Positions 24,760 through 32,196 of a stretch of 49,677 bases of DNA are shown piece after piece; position 1 is the stretch's first letter, and every line of letters starts with the position of its first letter. The stretch covers positions 1-49,677 of the forward strand of contig CAZQWU010000004.1 in assembly GCA_964597305.1 (NCBI GenBank), read 5' to 3'. The notes below the pieces were generated by a model. That model was not told the DNA's origin. It saw nothing but the letters and a program-made list of their open reading frames with translations, and did not search any database. This DNA is from UBA7398 sp964597305. GTDB taxonomy: Bacteria; Actinomycetota; Actinomycetes; Nanopelagicales; Nanopelagicaceae. Made by a program: the position numbers and the translations under genes.

Positions 24760-26004
24760 GTGTTTAAAAAGTTTCGCTCGCCATTTGTCGATTTGCCGCG
24801 GGAAGTCGCGGTAATAACGGCCGTATCGTTTTTTGTTGCCTTGGGGTTTGGCCTCATCATTCCTGCCATACCAATTTTCGCTAAATCATTCGGCGTCAGC
24901 AATGCAGCGATCGGCCTCGTTATCTCAATGTTTGCCATCACTCGCCTTGCATCAGGTCTAGTTTCAGGAAAATTCGTTGAGCGTTTTGGTGAACGCACCA
25001 CGCTCGGCGCAGGGCTATTTATGGTGGCTTTTTTTGTTTTTCTTACCGGACTTGCACGCAGTTATGAGCAATTACTTTTCTTACGCGCTGCTGGCGGACT
25101 CGGTTCTTCCATGTTCTCAGTTGCTTCGAGCTCACTTGTCATACGTATGACCAGTGATGATCAACGAGGTCGCGCGCAATCGGTAACCACAGGTGGGTTT
25201 CTCATCGGAGGAATCGCAGGTCCTGCATTTGGTGGCGCGCTGATCGCGTTCTCGCCACGCGCGCCCTTTTTTATTTACTCAATAACTCTCTCTATCGCCG
25301 GACTAGTAGGACTTATTTTTCTTGCGGAAAATCGAGGAGGGAAAAAGCCTGAGCCAACTCATCGTGTACCGGCAACGACAATAAAAGAAGCGTTCAAAAT
25401 AAAAGCATTCCGATATGCACTCATCATGACATTTTTAACGAGTTGGATTCTCTTTGGAGTTCGCTCGTCAATTTTGCCACTGTATGTGATTCAAGATCTC
25501 GGTGGTACGACAACAATTGTCGGAATTGGATTTACTGTTGGCGCATTAGCCCAAGGACTTATTTTAATTCGCGCAGGAAGATTTTCGGATAATGCAGGGA
25601 GAAAACGAGCGCTCTCAGTGGGATTTATTTTTATCGCCGCCGGAATTTCCACATTGATCCTCGCACAATCGCGTTGGCTCTACCTACTTGCCATGGTCTT
25701 ATTGGGAATTGGTGGCGCGTACGGAAATACTGGAGCAGCACTCGTTGGAGATGTCATCAAAGGTCGAAGTGGCCGAGTCATTGCCGTTTTTCAGATGGCT
25801 GGTGATGCCGGAATGATGGTGGGACCAATCTTGCTCGGATTTATATCCGATATCTCAACCTATCGCATGGCTCTCATTGTTTCCGCACTTGCATTTTCTA
25901 TTGCACTTTTTGTCTTACTCGACCTACCCGAGACTCGAAACTTTGACGATAAAGAGAAAAAGAAAAGCGGCTCTTCACCATTGTTAGGCGAAGAGCCGCT
26001 TTAA
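24760..26004 (+). CDS. MFS transporter, 12-helix drug efflux type
   Basis: 414 residues with twelve helices. Motif A is GKFVERFGERTT and the motif C-like stretch GGFLIGGIAGPAFGG lies in helix 5, typical of DHA1 exporters. GTG start directly abutting the TAA of the upstream MFS gene. Its last 13 codons contain one arm and loop of a hairpin that acts as terminator for the opposite strand, and the peptide end (KEKKKSGSSPLLGEEPL) reflects that hairpin sequence. Confidence 0.9.
   Translation: MFKKFRSPFVDLPREVAVITAVSFFVALGFGLIIPAIPIFAKSFGVSNAAIGLVISMFAITRLASGLVSGKFVERFGERTTLGAGLFMVAFFVFLTGLARSYEQLLFLRAAGGLGSSMFSVASSSLVIRMTSDDQRGRAQSVTTGGFLIGGIAGPAFGGALIAFSPRAPFFIYSITLSIAGLVGLIFLAENRGGKKPEPTHRVPATTIKEAFKIKAFRYALIMTFLTSWILFGVRSSILPLYVIQDLGGTTTIVGIGFTVGALAQGLILIRAGRFSDNAGRKRALSVGFIFIAAGISTLILAQSRWLYLLAMVLLGIGGAYGNTGAALVGDVIKGRSGRVIAVFQMAGDAGMMVGPILLGFISDISTYRMALIVSALAFSIALFVLLDLPETRNFDDKEKKKSGSSPLLGEEPL
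25964..26002 (-). terminator. Terminator embedded in the end of the MFS gene
   Basis: AAAGCGGCTCTTC (25964-25976) and GAAGAGCCGCTTT (25990-26002) form a perfect 13-bp stem with a 13-base loop. On the minus strand the stem is followed by a T-rich run (TTCTTTTTCTCTTT region), so it should terminate the Bax-inhibitor transcript. On the plus strand no T-run follows, though the stem may still protect the MFS mRNA end. It lies entirely within the MFS coding region up to its stop codon. Confidence 0.85.
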
Positions 26005-26016
26005 TGAATCGTTTGC

Positions 26017-26802
26017 TTAGTCGCGACGAAGTATTGATAACAGACGCAACACTTCCAGGTAAAGCCAGACGATAGTAACCATCAAGCCAAACCCAGCTAC
26101 CCATGATTGATCTTGCGGAACGCCCGCACGAACACCTCGCTCGATTTGATCAAAATCAAGTACAAGGAAGAAACTTGCGAGAGCGACACCGGCAATTGCC
26201 AGCATTGGACCAAAGCCACTCAAACCGAAAAATCCAAGTCCACCGCCGACCTTGAAAAATGCGCCTGCAATAAGACTTGCAATGCCGAGGGCAAAGTAAC
26301 CAAAGAGAGCCGCCATGAGTGTTTTTGTAAATCGCGCAGTTACCCGAATTTTTCCACTCTTATAAGCAAAGAGAACGCCAGCGATTGCTGCCAATGTCGC
26401 GACGACTGCCTGGGCAACAATTCCATTGTAAGCATCGTTATAAATATTGCTGATGACACCGAGCGCTAAACCTTCAAGCGCTGCGTAGGTCATGATCAAA
26501 CCAGGACGCACTTTCTTACTAAACGAAATAACCATCGCAAGAATGAATGCGCCACCAAAACCAAGAAGTAAAACGCCTGCGCCAAGATTCAATGTCCACG
26601 CAAGTGCGCCAGCGACAACAAGTATTGCAAAGAGAATGCCGGTGCGAGTAACGACATCATCAATAGTCATTCGTCCAGTTCGCAATGACGATGCTGCTGG
26701 TGCGCTGTAGCTCTCTTCAAGAGTTGAGAGATCGGTATCCATTGCTGCAAAACCACGTTCTCCGCTAAATGCTTTATTGAGAACTGGATTTGAACTGTTC
26801 AT
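26017..26802 (-). CDS. Bax inhibitor-1/YccA-family membrane protein
   Basis: 261 residues, about 40 polar N-terminal residues and then seven helices, with the family segments TYAALEGLALGVIS and LDFDQIERGVRAGVPQDQSWVAGFGLMVTIVWLYLEVLRLL (read in two parts). Related proteins are pH-sensitive calcium leak channels or protease modulators; the bacterial role is unclear. ATG with a strong GAGGAGAAG ribosome binding site behind an A-rich leader. It is terminated by the hairpin inside the convergent MFS gene. Confidence 0.9.
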   Translation of the reverse strand: MNSSNPVLNKAFSGERGFAAMDTDLSTLEESYSAPAASSLRTGRMTIDDVVTRTGILFAILVVAGALAWTLNLGAGVLLLGFGGAFILAMVISFSKKVRPGLIMTYAALEGLALGVISNIYNDAYNGIVAQAVVATLAAIAGVLFAYKSGKIRVTARFTKTLMAALFGYFALGIASLIAGAFFKVGGGLGFFGLSGFGPMLAIAGVALASFFLVLDFDQIERGVRAGVPQDQSWVAGFGLMVTIVWLYLEVLRLLSILRRD

Positions 26803-26880
26803 TCTTCTCCTCTGTTTTCTCTATTTTTTCTATTTTTTCTTTACTTTTTCTCATGAGTTCACATACCACTTGTTTCAACA

Positions 26881-26903
26881 TACCACTCGTTTTGAGAGTG
26901 GTA
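26881..26903 (-). terminator. Hairpin directly downstream of the tRNA, with flanking direct repeat
   Basis: TACCACTC / GAGTGGTA form a perfect 8-bp stem with a 7-base loop, starting five bases after the tRNA 3' end on the minus strand. No T-run follows, so it may be a processing or weak termination signal. The plus strand also shows an imperfect direct repeat, CATACCACTTGTTT (26862-26875) and CATACCACTCGTTT (from 26879). Confidence 0.4.
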
Positions 26904-26907
26904 CTCG

Positions 26908-26980
26908 TGCCCCCGGTGGGGGTCGAACCCACACTGTGACGATTTTAAGTCGTCTGCCTCTGCCGTTGGGCTACAGGGGC
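26908..26980 (-). tRNA. tRNA with UAA anticodon (Leu by decoding), short variable loop
   Basis: Seventy-three bases fold as a standard class I cloverleaf: acceptor GCCCCTG / CGGGGGC with A73, D-stem GCC/GGC, anticodon stem GACGA/TCGTC with loop CTTAAAA, variable loop ACAGT, T-stem GTGGG/CCCAC with loop TTCGACC. CCA is not encoded. The anticodon TAA reads UUA leucine codons. Bacterial tRNA-Leu normally has a long variable arm; this has five bases. Structure is seen directly; which synthetase charges it is unknown. Confidence 0.8.
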
Positions 26981-26997
26981 GCACTGAGTGGGTAAAT

Positions 26998-27768
26998 CTA
27001 CCTTGAGCCAATTGCGAAAATTTTCGCCCGATTGACCACATCATCCAGCGCTTCCTCCGTAAGTTTTCCGGTAAAGGTGTTCTGTTGACTGGGGTGGTAA
27101 CTCCCAATCACATGACGTACAACCCCATCACTCATCGTGAACTGGTAATGCGCGCCATGTCCAAAACGTGGCAAGGGTCGCAAATATTCCTTAAAAGCAA
27201 CTGAGTCAAGGTTTTGAATTACCTTGAACAACGCCCGCCAAGCGAAATTGCCCAGTACAAGAAAAGATCGAACAGTGGGAAGTAAGAGCTCTACCTCGCG
27301 TTCAAGAAATGGCGAGCACTGGCGAGCCTCTTCAGGCAGTGGTTTGTTATCTGGTGGAGCACATCGAACCGCGCAGGTAATTCGCGTATGAAATATTTCT
27401 TGTCCATCATGAATATCAGTACTCGTTGCTTTTTTCGCTAAACCGTTTCGAAAAAGTGATCCGTAGAGCCAATCACCAGAGCGATCTCCGGTAAATATCC
27501 GACCTGTTCTATTGGCACCATGTGCGCCAGGAGCTAAACCAATAATAAGTAATTGTGCTTTATCAACACCAAAACTTGGAACTGGTTTCCCCCAATATTT
27601 CTCGTCGCTATACGATTTACGTTTTTCACGCGCGACTGTGGAACGCCACGAATTGAGTCGTGGACATGCAGTGCAAGAAATTATTTCTTTATTAAGAACT
27701 TTTAATGAGCGAACATTCTGCGGAAAATTAATAGATTTATTTTTCGGCAAGAGACCACGCCATTCCAT
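26998..27768 (-). CDS. Family 5 uracil-DNA glycosylase (UdgB-like)
   Basis: With the ATG at 27768 it has 256 residues; the reading frame stays open further upstream inside ppx, but only this start gives a usual length, and no Shine-Dalgarno decides it. Cysteine pairs SCTACPRL and TCAVRCAPPDNKP should hold a 4Fe-4S cluster. The catalytic block GLAPGAHGANRTGRIFTGD and the C-terminal HPSQQNTFTG are the family-5 signatures. It removes uracil, hypoxanthine and other deaminated bases. It overlaps the end of ppx by 32 bases. Confidence 0.88.
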   Translation of the reverse strand: MEWRGLLPKNKSINFPQNVRSLKVLNKEIISCTACPRLNSWRSTVAREKRKSYSDEKYWGKPVPSFGVDKAQLLIIGLAPGAHGANRTGRIFTGDRSGDWLYGSLFRNGLAKKATSTDIHDGQEIFHTRITCAVRCAPPDNKPLPEEARQCSPFLEREVELLLPTVRSFLVLGNFAWRALFKVIQNLDSVAFKEYLRPLPRFGHGAHYQFTMSDGVVRHVIGSYHPSQQNTFTGKLTEEALDDVVNRAKIFAIGSR

Positions 27769-28651
27769 CCAATATATCTGATTCAGAAATAATGCAGGTC
27801 GAAGCCCCTGTCGCGTGAATGGCGCGTGACAGAACGAGTGATCCGGCAGAAATAACATCAACGCGCCCTGGATGCATATAACCAAGATGTGCAATCTCTG
27901 AGCGCGACATGTCACAGAATTTTTCTGAGATTTCATGAATTTTCGACGCGCTAATTCTTGATAGGTGGATGCTATAGCGATCGTATTCAGTTAACTCAAG
28001 CGCTGCTGCGGCAACCGTCGTTGCGGTGCCAGCGACTGCAATAACTGAGTGAGCTTGTGTGAGTGGAACATGAGCACTCGCACGGGTCATCGCTTGATCA
28101 ATATCGGCGATAACTCGTTCTCGATCGGGTGCGCTGAGTGGTGAAACAACATTATGGCGTTCAGTCATTCGCACGCATCCAATATTGGCGCTATACGCCG
28201 CTTCAACTTTCGCAGAACCAAAAACAAATTCCGTTGAGCCACCACCGATGTCAATGACAAGAAATGGCGCATCCTTCGATGACAACTCTTTAGTAGCGCC
28301 TGAAAAAGAAAGATGAGCTTCTTCATCTCCAGAAATTACTTCTGGGGTAACGCCAATGATATTTTCCACACCGTGAATAAAAAGGTCACGATTTTCTGCA
28401 TCGCGAGTCGCACTCGTTGCGCAGAATCGAATTTTCTCAACTCCTCGACGAGTAATGTCATCGGCAAATTGGGTTAGCGCTTTTAAGGTTCGTTCGATCG
28501 CTTCTGGGTGGAAGGCTTTGTTGAGATCTACACCTTGTCCAAGTCGAACCACTTCCATGGTTCGGTAAATTTCACGAAAGTGATCGCCAGTAATATCTGC
28601 AATCAACAGTCGGATCGAATTAGTTCCGCAATCAATCGCTGCAACACGCAT
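27737..28651 (-). CDS. ppx: Ppx/GppA exopolyphosphatase family protein
   Basis: From the ATG at 28651 the protein has 304 residues, starting MRVAAIDCGTNSIRLLIAD (phosphate 1 motif of the ASKHA fold), then ATSATRDAENRDLF, SGDEEAHLSFSGA, FLVIDIGGGSTEFV and VAGTATTVAA. It hydrolyses polyphosphate or pppGpp. The short single-domain form corresponds to mycobacterial Ppx (Rv1026-type). The start overlaps the DUF501 end by 20 bases; the extension read further upstream lies in DUF501 and was dropped. Confidence 0.92.
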   Translation of the reverse strand: MRVAAIDCGTNSIRLLIADITGDHFREIYRTMEVVRLGQGVDLNKAFHPEAIERTLKALTQFADDITRRGVEKIRFCATSATRDAENRDLFIHGVENIIGVTPEVISGDEEAHLSFSGATKELSSKDAPFLVIDIGGGSTEFVFGSAKVEAAYSANIGCVRMTERHNVVSPLSAPDRERVIADIDQAMTRASAHVPLTQAHSVIAVAGTATTVAAAALELTEYDRYSIHLSRISASKIHEISEKFCDMSRSEIAHLGYMHPGRVDVISAGSLVLSRAIHATGASTCIISESDILDGMAWSLAEK

Positions 28652-29138
28652 TGTGCCACCATTCCGGAAGCTGGTGAAGCGCTTCGTCGCCCAACGGATT
28701 AACACCGCTACCTTGCGCCAGCGAGTGTGCAATTAATGCATGTAAGCATTTCACTCGATCAGGCATTCCACCTGCAGAAATCGCATCAATTTCTGGAACA
28801 GAAATACCTAACGCAGCGCGTGCTGCTAGATAATCAATGTGAGCTGCCATGTACTCACCAGCAAGTTGTGGATCATTCGTTAAACGCTCCGACATCTGGG
28901 CCATTAATCCTGTTGTTTCTAATGTTGAAATTGCTGAAGTTAATTTAGGGCAGGTTGCATAATAAAAAGTAGGAAATGGTGAGCCATCCTGAAGTCGAGG
29001 TGGCGTTTCAATAACATCTGGTGCGCCACAAGGACAACGGTGCGCTATGGCATGAACATCGCGAGGTGTTCGTTGGAGTTGCTCGGCAATAATCTCCACA
29101 TCTCGCGGAGTCGGTTTTTCACCCACCTGATGCACCAA
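28632..29138 (-). CDS. DUF501 protein
   Basis: 168 residues of DUF501, an actinobacterial family lying between ftsB and ppx. Visible hallmarks: VAHRCPCG-like AIAHRCPCGAPDVIET, PFPTFYYATCPKL, an ISTLE helix, and SAGGMPDRVKCLHALIAHSLAQG followed by NPLGDEAL. The Cys/His content suggests metal binding. Function unknown. It overlaps the FtsB-like gene by 20 bases and ppx by 20 bases. Confidence 0.9.
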   Translation of the reverse strand: MVHQVGEKPTPRDVEIIAEQLQRTPRDVHAIAHRCPCGAPDVIETPPRLQDGSPFPTFYYATCPKLTSAISTLETTGLMAQMSERLTNDPQLAGEYMAAHIDYLAARAALGISVPEIDAISAGGMPDRVKCLHALIAHSLAQGSGVNPLGDEALHQLPEWWHNACCSD

Positions 29139-29574
29139 CGGACGTAATAGAGGAGATGACCCGGGAATACCACGGTATTCCTAACGGAAATTTCTCTGAA
29201 ACTTGCGCTGCGGTGGTATTTTTTTGCACAGATCCACCCGGCGTTCCAATGACAATGTATTCACGCTCACCCGGAAGAACAAAATGTAATCGTGCTCTCG
29301 CTTGTGCTTTGATGTAATTGTCATCTCGCCATTTTTCTAGCTCTGCTCGAGCGGCTGCCAATTCACGAGAATTATCAGACACATTCGCTTGTAACGAACT
29401 TATCTGGGCGCGTTGTACAAAATATTGCTGAACAGGCGGTGCCAACGTAATCGCGGCAATAAACAGCGCAATGAAAACGATGAGCAATCGGCCAGAAATT
29501 CCCGCATCTTCTAAACGTGAAGTGATCGCTCGAGGGGCGCTTGAAATTCGCCGTGAAACTCGCTTCGTTTTCAT
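29119..29574 (-). CDS. FtsB/DivIC-like septum formation initiator
   Basis: From the ATG at 29574, 151 residues: a basic cytoplasmic tail, one transmembrane helix (LLIVFIALFIAAITLAPPV), then a coiled coil (ISSLQANVSDNSRELAAARAELEKW) and the family block YIKAQARARLHFVLPGE. This is the actinobacterial FtsB-like protein usually found downstream of enolase and acts in the FtsQLB divisome complex. The upstream open frame lies in eno and was excluded; the start falls five bases after the eno stop. Confidence 0.87.
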   Translation of the reverse strand: MKTKRVSRRISSAPRAITSRLEDAGISGRLLIVFIALFIAAITLAPPVQQYFVQRAQISSLQANVSDNSRELAAARAELEKWRDDNYIKAQARARLHFVLPGEREYIVIGTPGGSVQKNTTAAQVSEKFPLGIPWYSRVISSITSVGASGG

Positions 29575-29578
29575 CGCA

Positions 29579-30856
29579 TTATGATGAAAAACGCGGAAAT
29601 GCGTTACGTCCTGCATAGCGCGCACTATCGCCTAGTTCTTCTTCAATACGAAGTAATTGATTGTATTTTGCTACGCGTTCACTACGCGCTGGTGCACCAG
29701 TTTTAATCTGACCACACTCAGCAGCTACTGCTAGATCAGCAATGGTTGTATCTTCAGTTTCACCCGAGCGATGGCTCATCATGGATTTATACCCTGCGCG
29801 ATGCGCCAGAGATACTGCATCCAGGGTTTCGGTGAGAGTTCCGATCTGATTTACTTTTACTAATAATGCGTTTGCCGTATGTGACTCAATTCCCCGAGCC
29901 AGCCTCGTCGGATTTGTCACGAATAGATCATCACCGACAAGTTGGATGGACTTCCCTAATTCCCGTGTCATTGCGCCCCAGCCATCCCAATCATCTTCTG
30001 AAAGTGGATCCTCGATAGACACTATGGGATAGGAGGCAACCAATTCTTTGTAATACTCAATAAGTTGGCTTGAGCTACGTTGATTTCCTTCAAAAGAGTA
30101 TTGTCCATTTTCGTAAAATTCTGTTGCTGCAACGTCCATGGCGAGTGCAATCTCTTTACCCGCTTTAAAACCGGCTTTGTCAATTGCTTCAATAATCAAT
30201 TCGAGCGCCGCACGATTACTCTCAAGGTTAGGTGCGAAACCACCTTCATCACCTATGCTCGTTGCTAACCCACGTTTTTTCAAAACTGATTTCAAACTAT
30301 GATAAATCTCAGCTCCCCATCGAAGTGATTCACGAAATGATGGTGCTCCAATAGGTGCAATCATAAATTCTTGAATATCGACGTTGGTATCAGCATGAGC
30401 GCCACCATTGAGAATATTCATCATAGGAACGGGAAGCGTTGCTGCATTTGGTCCACCGATATAGCGGAAAAAAGATAGATCAGCGCTCTCTGCAGCAGCT
30501 TTCGCGACCGCAAGAGATACGCCAAGAATTGCGTTAGCGCCTAGTCGTGATTTATTGGGTGTTCCATCAAGAGTAATCATGGTTTCATCAACGATTCGTT
30601 GATCTTGTGCTTCTAATCCCTCAATCTCTGGCGCAATATCGTCGATGACGTGGGAAACTGCTTTCAGAACACCTTTGCCTAAATATCGATTACCGCCGTC
30701 TCGTAATTCTGCTGCCTCAAAAGCGCCGGTTGATGCACCGCTGGGAACTGCCGCACGACCAACATGACCATCGTCAAGAATGACTTCGACTTCAACTGTG
30801 GGATTTCCGCGTGAATCAAGAATTTCTCGAGCGCCGATAATGTCAATTGTCGCCAC
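29579..30856 (-). CDS. eno: Enolase
   Basis: 425 residues. N-terminal IGAREILDSRGNPTVEV, substrate and metal segments GAHADTNVDIQEFM, SIGDEGGFAPNL, SIEDPLSEDDWDGW, KVNQIGTLTET and MSHRSGETEDTTIADL are all intact. It converts 2-phosphoglycerate to phosphoenolpyruvate. PEP carboxylase, which uses that product, is encoded at 35887-38562. Forms a cluster with mazG upstream and the FtsB-like gene downstream. Confidence 0.97.
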   Translation of the reverse strand: MATIDIIGAREILDSRGNPTVEVEVILDDGHVGRAAVPSGASTGAFEAAELRDGGNRYLGKGVLKAVSHVIDDIAPEIEGLEAQDQRIVDETMITLDGTPNKSRLGANAILGVSLAVAKAAAESADLSFFRYIGGPNAATLPVPMMNILNGGAHADTNVDIQEFMIAPIGAPSFRESLRWGAEIYHSLKSVLKKRGLATSIGDEGGFAPNLESNRAALELIIEAIDKAGFKAGKEIALAMDVAATEFYENGQYSFEGNQRSSSQLIEYYKELVASYPIVSIEDPLSEDDWDGWGAMTRELGKSIQLVGDDLFVTNPTRLARGIESHTANALLVKVNQIGTLTETLDAVSLAHRAGYKSMMSHRSGETEDTTIADLAVAAECGQIKTGAPARSERVAKYNQLLRIEEELGDSARYAGRNAFPRFSS

Positions 30857-30921
30857 GTCTGCTCCCCAATTCTTCGAGTCTTCAATGTATTGACGGTGGA
30901 TTAAGCGCTTATTCTACAGCG

Positions 30922-31581
30922 TTAACTCTGTATTTCTTGGCGCGAAAGCGATTGCGCATATCGCAATGCAACGTCACGCAATGCAGCTTCCGGATCGATC
31001 TCATGCTTATGTGCAATGACAGCAATGGCCATGAGCGCTTTACCAATAGCATCGCTTGAGATTTCTGAAGACGTTAAATTCACATTATCGTCGCTAGGCA
31101 ATGTTGCTTTATTCCTCGCGGCTCGATGAATGAGTTTTGCTGCAAGCGGTAAAGCAGGTTGACCTAATGGCACTCCATCAATCGGTGATGTTCGCTTTTT
31201 CTCATTATTTTTAATGGATTCCCAATTGTCTTTTACCTCACCACTTGTTGATGCGTGTGCATCACCAAAGACATGTGGGTGTCGACTCACGAGTTTGTCG
31301 GCAACAGTGTGTGCCACATCATTTATCGTAAATGGTTCATTGTCTCGTTCTTGGGCAATGCGTGCATGAAAATAAACTTGGAGAAGAAGATCGCCTAACT
31401 CTTCTTTTATCTCTTCTGAATTACCTTTCTCTACTGCGTCAATAAACTCATACGCTTCTTCGAGCAGGTATTTCAACAGTGACTGATGAGTCTGTTCTGC
31501 ATCCCAAGGACATCCGCCCGGCGATCGCAGGGTATCCATCACCTCAGCGAGTCGAGTAAGTTCCTCGGTAGAGATAGGCAT
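30922..31581 (-). CDS. mazG: Nucleoside triphosphate pyrophosphohydrolase MazG
   Basis: 219 residues with SPGGCPWDAEQTHQSLLKYL and the metal-binding EEAYEFIDA and EELGDLLLQV helices (EExxE and ExxD pattern), plus VSRHPHVF. The second, C-terminal MazG half seen in E. coli is degenerate, as in mycobacterial MazG. It removes damaged or stress-signal nucleotides. Sits between a SurA-like lipoprotein gene and eno. Confidence 0.93.
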   Translation of the reverse strand: MPISTEELTRLAEVMDTLRSPGGCPWDAEQTHQSLLKYLLEEAYEFIDAVEKGNSEEIKEELGDLLLQVYFHARIAQERDNEPFTINDVAHTVADKLVSRHPHVFGDAHASTSGEVKDNWESIKNNEKKRTSPIDGVPLGQPALPLAAKLIHRAARNKATLPSDDNVNLTSSEISSDAIGKALMAIAVIAHKHEIDPEAALRDVALRYAQSLSRQEIQS

Positions 31582-31596
31582 GACAAGTACGTAGCG

Positions 31597-32196
31597 CTAC
31601 TTATTGACTGCACTACCAGCAGCATTTGCATCTTCAATCAACCCTGATGTTTCATTCCACGTTCCGTATTTCGGGTTGACTGTGATTTTCAATTTCTTCG
31701 CCGTGCTGAGAATTTTCTCTTGAATCGCCGCAGATGCATCGGCTTGAGAAACACCACTAGCAATAACTGCATCGGTAAGTTTTTGAATAATGACATCCCG
31801 TCGCAAAATCATTGTTAAGTTTTGACTCGCAATGGAAGCTTGAACGAGTACCGACGGTAATTTATCTGCTCCACCTATTTGCTTGTACACGCTCTCTTTA
31901 TAGGCAGTAACTTCTGATTGAGTTATCGAAATTTTGTTCTCTCGAGCTACTTCTTCAATGACACCTGACGTTAGAAGAAATTGAAGCTGGCCACGAGTGA
32001 GATCAGCACCAGTAGTTAATTGCATTTGGGAGGTATCGACGTTTTTTCGCTCTTGCAAAACCTGGTTCACGCTCGTTTCTAAACTTTTTAAAGAGATTTC
32101 ATGTGTTCCATAGGTGGCTGCCGAGCTGACATTGGCGCAACCGGAGATTATGAGTAATGACACCACACCAAGTAACGATGCAAAAAACCTTTTCAC
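31597..32196 (-). CDS. SurA-N-like lipoprotein
   Basis: 199 residues with a lipoprotein signal: basic MKRFF, a hydrophobic stretch and lipobox LIISGC, with the lipidated cysteine at about residue 20. The mature part is helical and resembles the SurA N-terminal chaperone domain; no parvulin PPIase domain follows. Probably an extracytoplasmic folding helper. GTG start overlapping the mfd TGA (GTGA). Position between mfd and mazG is common in actinobacteria. Confidence 0.82.
   Translation of the reverse strand: MKRFFASLLGVVSLLIISGCANVSSAATYGTHEISLKSLETSVNQVLQERKNVDTSQMQLTTGADLTRGQLQFLLTSGVIEEVARENKISITQSEVTAYKESVYKQIGGADKLPSVLVQASIASQNLTMILRRDVIIQKLTDAVIASGVSQADASAAIQEKILSTAKKLKITVNPKYGTWNETSGLIEDANAAGSAVNK

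Noticed and set aside
26998..27936. A 312-residue reading of the uracil-DNA glycosylase
   Set aside because: The first 56 residues lie inside the ppx coding region and lack family similarity; the ATG at 27768 gives a usual length.
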